Positions 17,187-25,847 of a stretch of DNA of 55,568 bases are shown here, one piece after another (the first letter of the stretch is position 1; each line of letters starts with the position of its first letter). The position numbers and the translations under genes are program-made. This DNA is from Veillonella absiana (GTDB lineage Bacteria > Bacillota > Negativicutes > Veillonellales > Veillonellaceae), in assembly GCF_032970905.1 (NCBI RefSeq), contig NZ_JAWJZA010000015.1; one strand, 5' to 3'. The notes under the pieces were generated by a model. That model saw only the letters and a list, made by a program, of their open reading frames with translations, was not told the origin of the DNA and did no database searches.

Positions 17187-18290
17187 CTAAACCAAGAATA
17201 GCTTGATGAGCTGATAACCAATGAGACCAGCCGCTAACATAGCGCCCGTAGGATAGAGGAGGGCCTTTTTCTTGTCATATGGCAAACTGCCTACGACTTT
17301 ACCAGTCTGACCATTCATCATGAATGTGTAGGGCTGTTTATTGTACTGCGTCGTCACAATCCACACTGGCGCCAAGGCATAGTGCAGATCTCGTTTATCC
17401 TTATTGATGGCACTATCCATCAAGGACACGCGCATAAATCCATTTACCGTGCCATTCAAATACTCAACAGCCGTATTATTCACACGTTCATTGGCACGCG
17501 GTACCACCGCATCGGATTCCACATCATATTTATCCGCTAAATAACCCACGAGATAGGCCGTGCTGAACGGTTGCATTTCGCTGTAATCAAAGGGCTCGAT
17601 GCTTTCCATATAGGTATCATCCATTTTTTTGCTACCGTCTACTGGGACTTTCACAAAATTCATTTGCCCCTCGCGTTCGCATTGATACACGCTGGTGGTC
17701 GTTACGATGGTATCGCCAGTATCCACGATCATATCGTTTTCGGCCTTGAAAATGCCCGATGCGGTCACGCTAGAATCGAACAACCAAAATGGTACGTACA
17801 TGGGCTGAATGGCCTTGATACGATTTTCCTTTTTAAACAGATCCGGCAATAGTAATTTGCCCTTATAAAATTCCTTCAGCGCTGCCTCTGCATCTTCCTT
17901 CGTTTTTTTGAAAGGAATTACAAAATCTGGTTTCAACATGCCTGTGAAACGGTCCGGAATCATCGTCGGATTGCCACAATAACAACATTCCGTAGCGATG
18001 GTATTCTCATCGCACACGAGCTCAGCCCCGCAGGACGAGCAGGTGAAAGTAGTCAATCCAGCGCTTTCCTCATCGCTCCACTCTGTATTAGCAGATTTTA
18101 CCTCCCATTTTTCTTCCTTTGCTGCCTGTGCCTTGGCCGCTAGTTCCTCTTGTTTTGCATAGAGGGTCTCAATAGTAGCAACCTCGAATTCTGTATTACA
18201 GTATTCACAAGTCACTGTGTCTTTGCCAGGTATAAAGGTCAGCGGCGCCCCGCAATTGGGGCATTTATAATTGACTGTAGTATCTGCCAT
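17187..18290 (-). CDS. Zinc-ribbon protein with C-terminal membrane anchor (YdjG-like)
   Basis: A 367-residue protein. The N-terminus has a TFIIB-type zinc ribbon (YKCPNCGAPLTF and CEYCNTEFEV, residues about 9-38). A second ribbon spans about 84-108 (CSSCGAELVC and CCYCGNP). After these comes a beta-rich domain of unknown function (MYVPFWLFDSSVTASGIF) and a single membrane helix at the end (GAMLAAGLIGYQLIKLFLV). This matches the zinc-ribbon partner found next to SPFH 'virion core' proteins. It sits 8 nt after the SPFH gene and 10 nt before the TPM gene, so all three are one operon. How the complex senses the membrane is unknown here. Confidence 0.8.
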   Translation of the reverse strand: MADTTVNYKCPNCGAPLTFIPGKDTVTCEYCNTEFEVATIETLYAKQEELAAKAQAAKEEKWEVKSANTEWSDEESAGLTTFTCSSCGAELVCDENTIATECCYCGNPTMIPDRFTGMLKPDFVIPFKKTKEDAEAALKEFYKGKLLLPDLFKKENRIKAIQPMYVPFWLFDSSVTASGIFKAENDMIVDTGDTIVTTTSVYQCEREGQMNFVKVPVDGSKKMDDTYMESIEPFDYSEMQPFSTAYLVGYLADKYDVESDAVVPRANERVNNTAVEYLNGTVNGFMRVSLMDSAINKDKRDLHYALAPVWIVTTQYNKQPYTFMMNGQTGKVVGSLPYDKKKALLYPTGAMLAAGLIGYQLIKLFLV

Positions 18291-18298
18291 ATTTCCCC

Positions 18299-19534
18299 CT
18301 ATGGACGTTTGTTACCACATTCACTACAGAATTTACCTGTGTTTACAGTACCACAAGAACAAGTCCAATCTGCACTTGGACGAGCTGCACCGCATTCACC
18401 GCAGAACTTGCCAGTATTTACGGTATTACATGAACCACATGTCCAGTTAGCATCAGCTGCAGGAGTCGCTTGAGCAGGTGTTGCTTGAGGCGCTGGCTCC
18501 ACTGGCTGTTGCGCTTGTTGCGCACCCATGGCATATAGATTAGCCGGATTCATACCGCCTGCTTGGTTCGCCATATTCATGCCCATAAAACCCATAGCCG
18601 CGCCCATATTGCCTTCATTAGCGGCCGCCAATTTCATAGCCTCTGCTTGGGCACCTACGAGTTCAGCCGCTGCCATTGTTGGATTTTTGAAGGCTGCATT
18701 GCGTTGAAGATCCTTAATCATTTGCTCATCTTCATCGCTAGCTTTCACACTGCTAACTCCGAAGGCAACGATTTCGATCCCCCGCAATTCCTTCCATTTT
18801 TGTGTCAAAATTTCATTCAATGCATCGGCGATTTCTTGTGTATGCGCAGGAATAGCGCTGTAACGAACACCTAGAGCAGAAATTTTAGAAAAGGCTGGTT
18901 GTAACGCGGTCATCAACTCAGTTTTCAACTGACCATCGATTTTCTCGCGAGAATAGGTATCCTCCACATTACCGCACACATTTGTGTAGAACAACATTGG
19001 ATTCGTAATGTGATAGGAATACTCACCAAAGCAGCGTACGGAAATATCTATATCAAGACCCACATTCGTATCTACCACGCGGAATGGAATAGGGCTAGCT
19101 GTACCATATTTATTGCCCATAATTTCCTTGATATTGAAATAGTACACCCGTTGGTCCTTGCCAGTGTCACCACCAAAGGTAAAACGTTTACCAATACGTT
19201 CAAACACGGCTTTGATATCATCTTTCAAATTACCACCGAAAATAGACGGCTCTGTAGACGCATCATAGGTATATTCGCCAGGCTCGGAACAAAGGTCAAC
19301 CACCTTGCCTTGCTCAACGATAATCATGCATTGACCATCATTAACGGCAATGACGGAACCAGACGTGATAATATTATCCTCCGCACTCGTATTAGAACTG
19401 CGTTTCTCGCTAATGCGCTTTTGCCCCTTTGCTACGAGAATATCTTGATCTAAACTCTCGCAATAAAAATACTCTTTCCATTGATCCGCTAACACGCCAC
19501 CAATCGCACCAGTACCAGCTTTGATTAAACCCAT
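18299..19534 (-). CDS. SPFH-domain 'virion core' protein with C-terminal double zinc ribbon (YdjI-like)
   Basis: A 411-residue protein. The SPFH/band-7-like domain spans about 20-270 (DQDILVAKGQKR, GEYTYDASTEPSIF, FGEYSYHITNPMLFY). A short Ala/Gln/Pro-rich linker follows, then two zinc ribbons (WTCGSCNTVNTGKFCGECG and WTCSCGTVNTGKFCSECG, about 363-409). SPFH proteins oligomerise on membranes; in Bacillus YdjI with YdjG and YdjH recruits PspA. No pspA gene is visible within this window. It leads the operon, with ATG 19534 preceded by AGGAGAACAAA. The linker Gln/Ala tract could vary in length between strains. Confidence 0.85.
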   Translation of the reverse strand: MGLIKAGTGAIGGVLADQWKEYFYCESLDQDILVAKGQKRISEKRSSNTSAEDNIITSGSVIAVNDGQCMIIVEQGKVVDLCSEPGEYTYDASTEPSIFGGNLKDDIKAVFERIGKRFTFGGDTGKDQRVYYFNIKEIMGNKYGTASPIPFRVVDTNVGLDIDISVRCFGEYSYHITNPMLFYTNVCGNVEDTYSREKIDGQLKTELMTALQPAFSKISALGVRYSAIPAHTQEIADALNEILTQKWKELRGIEIVAFGVSSVKASDEDEQMIKDLQRNAAFKNPTMAAAELVGAQAEAMKLAAANEGNMGAAMGFMGMNMANQAGGMNPANLYAMGAQQAQQPVEPAPQATPAQATPAADANWTCGSCNTVNTGKFCGECGAARPSADWTCSCGTVNTGKFCSECGNKRP

Positions 19535-19909
19535 TTTGTTCTCCTATTTCCGCTTGTGAAAGCTAAAAATCCTTTTATATAAAACTATGTAATCATTATA
19601 TTTAAAAATTTCATTCTTACCTTTGATTTTACAGTATTCAATAGAATTTTGAAAGAAAATAGTTTATTACACGATTTGTTGATGTTCTATCTAATCGTAT
19701 TGACTCAAGTATTACAGATGCTATAATAATAGTAGGCAAACGGTAAAATTTGCACTATATGCACCCCCTCTTAGTATAGGCAACTAAGAGAGGGCATTTT
19801 ACTATCTAAATAAAATATTCATTTACAAATAAAACCGCTGATGCAAAGTCAATAAACTCTGTACCAGCGGTTTTTTTAATTTCCTTATTCAGATTTCATA
19901 ATATAAGTA
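19535..19909. other. Intergenic gap with operon promoter region and two hairpins
   Basis: No gene is seen in these 375 bases. The part next to 19534 is AT-rich and should hold the promoter of the SPFH operon. A hairpin CCCTCTTAGT... ACTAAGAGAGGG lies at about 19764-19795 and a strong bidirectional terminator at 19831-19877. Confidence 0.6.
19831..19877 (-). terminator. Terminator of the amino-acid permease gene
   Basis: AAAACCGCTG (19831-19840) pairs with CAGCGGTTTT (19865-19874), with T-runs on both sides, so it can act in either direction. It lies just past the permease stop. Confidence 0.75.
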
Positions 19910-21361
19910 TTATTTATCATAATCTCGATCAAGATTCACATCTTTCAAAGGAATCAATTTAGTTTTATTTGTGAATTTGTAACCTAAATATACTGCAAAG
20001 AATACAGGTAAACCGATATAGGCTACGCTGACACCATACCAGTCAATAGTTTCACCCATGAAGGCTGTATAGTTTTGACCAACGATGATGATGATACACA
20101 ATGCCAATGCCAACAATGGTCCGAATGGGAATAAGGACGCACGGTATGGAATTTCGTTCAAATCTTTATTTTGCGCTTTGAAAGCACGACGGAAACGATA
20201 GTGAGCAATAGCGATACCAACCCACGCAATAAATCCGCTCATACCACTAATATTTACAATCCAGTTATAAGCCGTACCTTCACCAATAAGGCTAGTCAAG
20301 AATGCAAATAAACCAAAGGCAGATGTTAAACAAAGAGATGCTACTGGAACACCACGGCTGTTTAGTCTACCAAATACAGCTGGTGCTTGACCTTCCTTAG
20401 CCAATGCATAGAGCATACGAGTGGAAGAGTACAATCCAGAGTTACCAGCAGATAATACAGCTGTCAAAATGATGGCATTAATAAAACTAGCCGCAAAAGC
20501 AAATCCAAAACGATCAAGTACCAACGTAAATGGACTGATAGCGATATTTTCAACGCTACTATTCAACAAGTTTGGATCTGTATAAGGAATCAAGAAACCG
20601 ATAACAATAAAGGATCCAATATAGAATAATAGAATACGCCAGAAGATAGTTTTAATAGCTTTTGGTACATTTTTTTCTGGGTCTTCTGATTCACCAGCAG
20701 CAACACCAATGAGTTCTGTACCTTGGAAGGAGAACCCCGCTACCATAAAGATAGCCATGATGCTGGCCCAACCACCAACGAATGGGGCTTCGCCAACAGT
20801 CCAGTTTTCAAATCCTGGGGCTGTTCCGCCAAAACCAAAAATCAACATAAAGCCAGCAAATAAGAATACGAATACGGTGATAACCTTGATGCTAGAGAAT
20901 ATATATTCACTTTCACCAAAGACACGTGTGGACATATAATTCATGCCAAATAATAACACAAGGAAAATAGCACTCCACACGATAGCCGGAACGTCCGGAA
21001 ACCAGTATTTCATAATGAGCGCACCCGCTACAATTTCCGCAGCTAGCGTAATAGCCCAGTTGAACCAGTAATTCCAACCAAGGGCAAAGCCAAAGGCAGG
21101 ATCCACGTAACGTGTTGCATAGGTTCCGAAAGAACCAGAGATAGGAAGGTAAGTCGCCATTTCACCGAGGGATGTCATCAAGAAGTACACCATCAAACCG
21201 ATGAAACCATACGCCACCAAGGCACCGCCTGGGCCAGCGGTAGAGACAACCTCACCGCCAGCCACGAATAAGCCTGTACCGATTGCACCACCAAGAGCGA
21301 TCATATTCATATGACGCGCCTTGAGGGTACGATGTAATTTTTGATTATTATTGTCAGACAT
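19910..21361 (-). CDS. Amino-acid permease of the APC/AAT family (LysP-like)
   Basis: A 483-residue protein with 12 predicted membrane helices. The N-terminal signature HRTLKARHMNMIALGGAIGT, followed by GLFVAGG, is typical of the AAT subgroup. LGEMATYLPISGSFGTYATR, then ELIGVAAGESEDPEKNVPKA and YSSTRMLYALAKEGQAP, complete the family pattern. It imports an amino acid with protons at the cytoplasmic membrane. Lysine is the best guess from overall resemblance to LysP, but substrate cannot be fixed. The start is 14 nt after the gyrB stop, with AGGGAGAAC before the ATG, so it is likely transcribed with gyrB. That is an unusual partner. Confidence 0.85.
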   Translation of the reverse strand: MSDNNNQKLHRTLKARHMNMIALGGAIGTGLFVAGGEVVSTAGPGGALVAYGFIGLMVYFLMTSLGEMATYLPISGSFGTYATRYVDPAFGFALGWNYWFNWAITLAAEIVAGALIMKYWFPDVPAIVWSAIFLVLLFGMNYMSTRVFGESEYIFSSIKVITVFVFLFAGFMLIFGFGGTAPGFENWTVGEAPFVGGWASIMAIFMVAGFSFQGTELIGVAAGESEDPEKNVPKAIKTIFWRILLFYIGSFIVIGFLIPYTDPNLLNSSVENIAISPFTLVLDRFGFAFAASFINAIILTAVLSAGNSGLYSSTRMLYALAKEGQAPAVFGRLNSRGVPVASLCLTSAFGLFAFLTSLIGEGTAYNWIVNISGMSGFIAWVGIAIAHYRFRRAFKAQNKDLNEIPYRASLFPFGPLLALALCIIIIVGQNYTAFMGETIDWYGVSVAYIGLPVFFAVYLGYKFTNKTKLIPLKDVNLDRDYDK

Positions 21362-21375
21362 ATGCGTTCTCCCTA

Positions 21376-23289
21376 TTACAAGTCGAGATTACGCACATAT
21401 TTGGCATTATCTTCAATAAATTTACGACGAGGTTCTACTTTGTCGCCCATCAAAATGGTAAAGATTTTATCAGCTTCGATGGATTCATCCATAGTCACTT
21501 GTAAAATCGTACGGTTTTCAGGGTTCATTGTAGTTTCCCACAATTGTTCAGGATTCATTTCACCCAAACCTTTGTATCGTTGAATTGTGATACCATCACG
21601 GCCCACTTCATCAAGTTTAGCAGCCAATTCTGCATCGCTATATACATACCAATGACCTTTACCTTTTTTGATTTGGTACAAAGGTGGTTGCGCAATGTAA
21701 ACGTGACCTTGTTCAATCAATGGTTTCATATAACGATAGAAGAATGTAAGAAGCAATGTACGAATGTGAGCACCGTCAACGTCCGCATCTGTCATGATGA
21801 TGATTTTGTTATAACGTCTCTTAGCAATATCGAATTCTTCACCAATACCAGTGCCGAAGGCAGTGATCATGGAACGAATTTCGTTGTTCGCCAAGATTTT
21901 ATCAAGACGAGCTTTTTCTACGTTCAAAATTTTACCGCGTAGTGGCAAAATCGCTTGGTAACGACGATCGCGACCTTGTTTTGCAGAACCACCCGCAGAG
22001 TCACCTTCTACGAGGTAGATTTCTGTCATAGATGTATCTTTTTCAGAGCAATCCGCCAATTTACCAGGCAAAGAGCTAACTTCCAAAGCATTTTTACGAC
22101 GAGTCAAATCACGAGCTTTACGAGCAGCTTCACGGGCACGATTGGCCATAGTCGCTTTTTCAATGATTTTTTTCGCGTCTGTTGGATGTTCCTCGAAGAA
22201 TGTTTTCAAGCCATCGGAAACGATCACATCAGTAATACCTTTTACTTCGCTATTACCAAGTTTTGTTTTAGTTTGGCCTTCGAATTGAGGTTCCAATACT
22301 TTTACGGATACAATCGCTGTCAAACCTTCACGTACGTCTTCGCCGGAAAGGTTACTTTCATTTTCCTTGATCAAACCAGCTTTACGACCATAGTCGTTAA
22401 TGGTACGAGTCAAGGCACTACGGAAACCACTCAAATGAGTACCGCCGTCAATAGTGTTGATGTTATTTACGAAGGACAATAGATTTTCGCTATAGCTATC
22501 GTTATATTGCAATGCCACCTCAACAACAACGTCATCTTTTGTTTTTTCGATGTCGATAACAGTTGGGTTTGTGATTTCTTTGTTTTCATTCAAGAATTGA
22601 ACGAAGGAAGTTAAACCACCTTCATAGTTGAATACTTCTGTGCGAGGATTGCCTTCTTCATCAAGGTTACGAAGATCACTCAATGTAATTTTCAAACCTT
22701 TATTCAAAAATGCTAATTCTTGTAGACGAATTTTCAATGTATCAAAATCGAATACAGTGGTTTCAAAGATATCTTCATCTGGTTTGAAAATAACAGTGGT
22801 ACCTGTTTTGGAACTTTTACCAATTTCTGTTAATTCAGACGTTTTATAACCACGACCAAAAGTAATTTCACGAATTACGCCATCTTGAGCTACTTGAACG
22901 CGAGTCCACTCACTCAAAGCATTCACTACGGAAATACCAACGCCGTGCAAACCACCAGAAACCTTGTATCCGCCACCGCCGAATTTACCGCCGGCGTGCA
23001 ATTTCGTTAATACTAACTCTACCGCGGACATACCTGATTCATGCATTCCAGTTGGAATACCACGACCATCATCCACAACGGTAACGCTATTATCTTCGTT
23101 AATGCTGACTTCAATATGTGTAGCATAACCAGCCAATGCTTCATCTACTGAATTATCTACTACTTCGTATACGAGATGGTGTAAACCACGAATAGACGTA
23201 CTACCAATGTACATCCCCGGTCGTTTACGAACCGCCTCCAAGCCCTCCAGAACTTGTATATTCTGGGCACCATAATCTTGTTCAGGCAT
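21376..23289 (-). CDS. gyrB: DNA gyrase subunit B
   Basis: A 637-residue ATPase subunit of gyrase. The GHKL domain has HHLVYEVVDNSVDEALAGY (Asn ligand) and VDDGRGIPTGMH, then GGLHGVGISVVNALS. The TOPRIM domain has YLVEGDSAGGSAKQGRDR and the metal motif DADVDGAHIRTLL. The C-terminus carries the QRYKGLGEMNPEQLWET motif. The residues usually changed in novobiocin or quinolone resistance look wild-type. As in Bacillus it follows recF and remB. gyrA is not adjacent; it lies at 52412 on the other arm. Confidence 0.98.
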   Translation of the reverse strand: MPEQDYGAQNIQVLEGLEAVRKRPGMYIGSTSIRGLHHLVYEVVDNSVDEALAGYATHIEVSINEDNSVTVVDDGRGIPTGMHESGMSAVELVLTKLHAGGKFGGGGYKVSGGLHGVGISVVNALSEWTRVQVAQDGVIREITFGRGYKTSELTEIGKSSKTGTTVIFKPDEDIFETTVFDFDTLKIRLQELAFLNKGLKITLSDLRNLDEEGNPRTEVFNYEGGLTSFVQFLNENKEITNPTVIDIEKTKDDVVVEVALQYNDSYSENLLSFVNNINTIDGGTHLSGFRSALTRTINDYGRKAGLIKENESNLSGEDVREGLTAIVSVKVLEPQFEGQTKTKLGNSEVKGITDVIVSDGLKTFFEEHPTDAKKIIEKATMANRAREAARKARDLTRRKNALEVSSLPGKLADCSEKDTSMTEIYLVEGDSAGGSAKQGRDRRYQAILPLRGKILNVEKARLDKILANNEIRSMITAFGTGIGEEFDIAKRRYNKIIIMTDADVDGAHIRTLLLTFFYRYMKPLIEQGHVYIAQPPLYQIKKGKGHWYVYSDAELAAKLDEVGRDGITIQRYKGLGEMNPEQLWETTMNPENRTILQVTMDESIEADKIFTILMGDKVEPRRKFIEDNAKYVRNLDL

Positions 23290-23358
23290 AGAACGCTCCT
23301 CCTAATTTCAATTAATCATAAACTTTATTATACTATAGAAACTATATTCTGTGTAATT

Positions 23359-23610
23359 TTAGATATTTAAATGAATAAGTTCCTGGAATTCCTCTATTCG
23401 TTTCATCAATGTTTTCAACGAAATACTAGATCCATATAGGCCCTCATCCGTGACGATATATGTTTTGATATCCTCTGCAGGCATTTCATTTAAAATAGGA
23501 CCATCATAATAATGAATAGGTGATTTCTTAGCCTTACTGCCTTGAGCGTGCACCATTGTTATCACTGATTCAATGGGAATGCTCTTGTTATCTCCGATGT
23601 GAACGTACAT
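23359..23610 (-). CDS. remB: RemB-like protein (DUF370 family)
   Basis: An 83-residue protein beginning MYVHIGDNKSIPIESVITMV. It has the GDNKSI and IVTDEGLYGSSIS patterns of the extracellular matrix regulator RemB/YaaB. In Bacillus subtilis the gene lies between recF and gyrB, as here, with an extra dciA gene inserted on the recF side. RemA-type relatives bind DNA as ring-like oligomers; the function of RemB-like proteins in diderms is unknown. The start is 9 nt after the dciA stop. Confidence 0.85.
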   Translation of the reverse strand: MYVHIGDNKSIPIESVITMVHAQGSKAKKSPIHYYDGPILNEMPAEDIKTYIVTDEGLYGSSISLKTLMKRIEEFQELIHLNI

Positions 23611-23619
23611 ACTACCTCT

Positions 23620-24510
23620 CTACCTCTTTTTTTCATCTAAATACTTGGACCTATATTTATTACATAAATTATTAACGAAATCCTCAGATAAATCCTTCAC
23701 AGATTTTCCCGTAATCAACATGGCCAGCATATATTTTTGGCGTTGGTCCGTAGATCCAAAATGGATTTTATCCATATAATAGTAAATACTTTCCTTTTTC
23801 GCCTCATTAAATGCATTCATGGAACATTTCACAAATTGTTGAATTTGGTCCTGCCGAATATTTGGATATTTTCTCAGCACTCGCTTGATAGTCCCAATAT
23901 GCTTACGATAAAACATATAATCACAGGTGACGCACACCTTACGAGGTACCGTCATCCACGTACCACATACTGGACATTGGTGAAAGCCCCGTTCAGCCAA
24001 ATGCTTATTTTTTTTGCACTGATTAATTTGTGCCTGCCGAGCAATCTCTTTTAATTTTGGATTTTCAATATTCACCAAGGTCGCATCAATACGAGCTAAT
24101 TCTTCATCACTAATAGTAATTTTAGACGTATCATAAGAACCATCCCCCATATATTTTGGACGTCCTATTAAATAGGGCAATACAGCATCTTCATTATTGA
24201 TATCTTTCACAAAGCTCTGGCGATGCATTTGTAAACGAATACTCGTAATTACAGGATGACCATAGAATTCGTTTATTTTTTTGATGATTTGTTTTTCCTG
24301 CATCTTGATTTCCTGCATCCACTGCGATGTGAATGCACTCAATACCAATACAGGTGGTTCTATATGTAGAATCCGAGAATTTTTAGCAAACCCAGGACCG
24401 ACGATTTTTTTCCATTCATGAACAATTCGATTAAGATGAAATGTTTCATAAATGCCAATATCTTGTAACGTACGAGGCAAACATGCATCAAGGTTTTCCA
24501 TTCGTTGCAT
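23620..24510 (-). CDS. dciA: DciA-type helicase operator (DUF721) with C-terminal zinc-binding region
   Basis: A 296-residue protein. The N-terminal about 100 residues are DUF721/DciA-like: LPRTLQDIGIYETFHLNRIV, then EWKKIVGPGFAKNSRILHIE and LVLSAFTSQWMQEIKM. DciA helps load the replicative DnaB helicase in bacteria without DnaC or DnaI. The C-terminal two thirds are unusual: a charged linker, then a CPVC...CVTC zinc knuckle (about 180-197) and a basic helical end. Start ATG 24510 is chosen because AAAGGAGGCACAATCA precedes it; a frame opening at 24546 has no such site. It overlaps the recF end by 23 nt. Position next to recF, dnaN and dnaA supports a replication role. Confidence 0.8.
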   Translation of the reverse strand: MQRMENLDACLPRTLQDIGIYETFHLNRIVHEWKKIVGPGFAKNSRILHIEPPVLVLSAFTSQWMQEIKMQEKQIIKKINEFYGHPVITSIRLQMHRQSFVKDINNEDAVLPYLIGRPKYMGDGSYDTSKITISDEELARIDATLVNIENPKLKEIARQAQINQCKKNKHLAERGFHQCPVCGTWMTVPRKVCVTCDYMFYRKHIGTIKRVLRKYPNIRQDQIQQFVKCSMNAFNEAKKESIYYYMDKIHFGSTDQRQKYMLAMLITGKSVKDLSEDFVNNLCNKYRSKYLDEKKR

Positions 24511-25594
24511 TGATTGTGCCTCCTTTACATTTAATGAATTGAACATGGTCCATATATTTAAAATCGTGAATATCTGTGGTCGTTATAAATGTTTGGATTC
24601 GTTTATGAATAAAGTGCAATAAATTACTGCGTCGCAATTCATCTAGTTCGCTCAATACATCATCAAGGAGCAATACTGGATATTCACCCACCTCAGATTT
24701 AATAAACTCAAGCTCACTCAATTTCAAGGACAATACAGCTGTGCGCTGCTGTCCTTGGGAACCGTATTTTTTCAAATCCATAGCGCCAGAGAAAAATCGT
24801 AAATCATCACGATGCGGTCCCACACTGGTGGTTAACCGATGGCGATCCTGTGGTAAAGCCTCCTGTAACAATTGGTAAAACTCATCACGTGTATAGACGA
24901 TTGTATTCTCATCCCCATAATTTTGTTCATATCCAATAGTGAGATTCTCTTGGCCAGCCGTCAATTTACGATTCATCAAGTCGATGAGCAAATTGATTTT
25001 TTTGAGGCTTTCTAGCCTTTTTTTAACGATGAATGCCGCCATATCTGCTAACTGCAAATCCCATTCCTCAAGAGGTATAGATTGTTTACCTCTATATTCC
25101 TTGAGTAATGTATTTCGTTGTTGTAGCAAACGATTATATTGCAATAGCTGATGATAATAGGTAGCCGAAGTTTGAGATATTTCCATATCTAGAAATCGAC
25201 GACGACCAGAAGGATTTCCCTTGATGAGCTGTAAATCTTCAGGACAGAATATAACTGTATTTAAGGTGCCTATCAATTCCTTCTGAGATATTTTCGTATC
25301 ATTTAATCGAATATCTTTAGATCCTTTTCTATAGAGTTTTAGATTTACCTTTTGGGCTGTTTCTCTCTTTTCAAAATTAATGACAATCCCAGATTCATCG
25401 GCATTGAACATAAGCATATCGGCTGTGTCATTGGTGCGGTGGCTTTTACCAATGGTACCTACGTAGATAGATTCAAGGATATTTGTTTTACCAACCCCAT
25501 TATCTCCATGAAGGACGATAATTTCAGGATTAAATTTAATAGTTATATCCTTGTAATTGCGAAACTGAAATAATTGCAGTGAGTCAATTCTCAC
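24488..25594 (-). CDS. recF: DNA recombination/repair protein RecF
   Basis: A 368-residue SMC-like ATPase acting at single-strand gaps to help load RecA. Walker A is HGDNGVGKTNILES (about 30-43). The signature is YGSQGQQRTAVLSLKLSELE and Walker B is PVLLLDDVLSELDELRRSNL, all in expected order. The start is a GTG at 25592-25594 with GAGGAGGAATAATCA before it, 3 nt after the yaaA stop. The end overlaps dciA. Confidence 0.97.
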   Translation of the reverse strand: MRIDSLQLFQFRNYKDITIKFNPEIIVLHGDNGVGKTNILESIYVGTIGKSHRTNDTADMLMFNADESGIVINFEKRETAQKVNLKLYRKGSKDIRLNDTKISQKELIGTLNTVIFCPEDLQLIKGNPSGRRRFLDMEISQTSATYYHQLLQYNRLLQQRNTLLKEYRGKQSIPLEEWDLQLADMAAFIVKKRLESLKKINLLIDLMNRKLTAGQENLTIGYEQNYGDENTIVYTRDEFYQLLQEALPQDRHRLTTSVGPHRDDLRFFSGAMDLKKYGSQGQQRTAVLSLKLSELEFIKSEVGEYPVLLLDDVLSELDELRRSNLLHFIHKRIQTFITTTDIHDFKYMDHVQFIKCKGGTINATNGKP

Positions 25595-25597
25595 TGA

Positions 25598-25834
25598 TTA
25601 TTCCTCCTCTTTAACGATTTTAAGATCCATATCGAGACCTTCTATAGAAATGATATCTCCAACATAACATTTTTTACGTTTTTCCGTACATAATTGACCA
25701 TTGATAGTAATGATTTGATCATCAATCAAGGCTTTGATTTGACCGCCTGTTTCAATGATACCTTCATATTTTAACAATTGATCGATTTGAATATATTCTG
25801 TGTGGATTCCCACAGGTGTAATAGGTTTACTCAT
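25598..25834 (-). CDS. yaaA: S4-domain protein YaaA (RlbA)
   Basis: A 78-residue protein with the S4 RNA-binding fold: YIQIDQLLKYEGIIETGGQI, then IDDQIITINGQ and KKCYVGD. It is the small S4 protein found between dnaN and recF in Bacillota. A role in ribosome biogenesis is proposed for the family; the neighbourhood probably reflects gene-order conservation. ATG 25834 lies 13 nt after the dnaN stop. Confidence 0.92.
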   Translation of the reverse strand: MSKPITPVGIHTEYIQIDQLLKYEGIIETGGQIKALIDDQIITINGQLCTEKRKKCYVGDIISIEGLDMDLKIVKEEE

Positions 25835-25847
25835 GTTTGAGCCTTTC

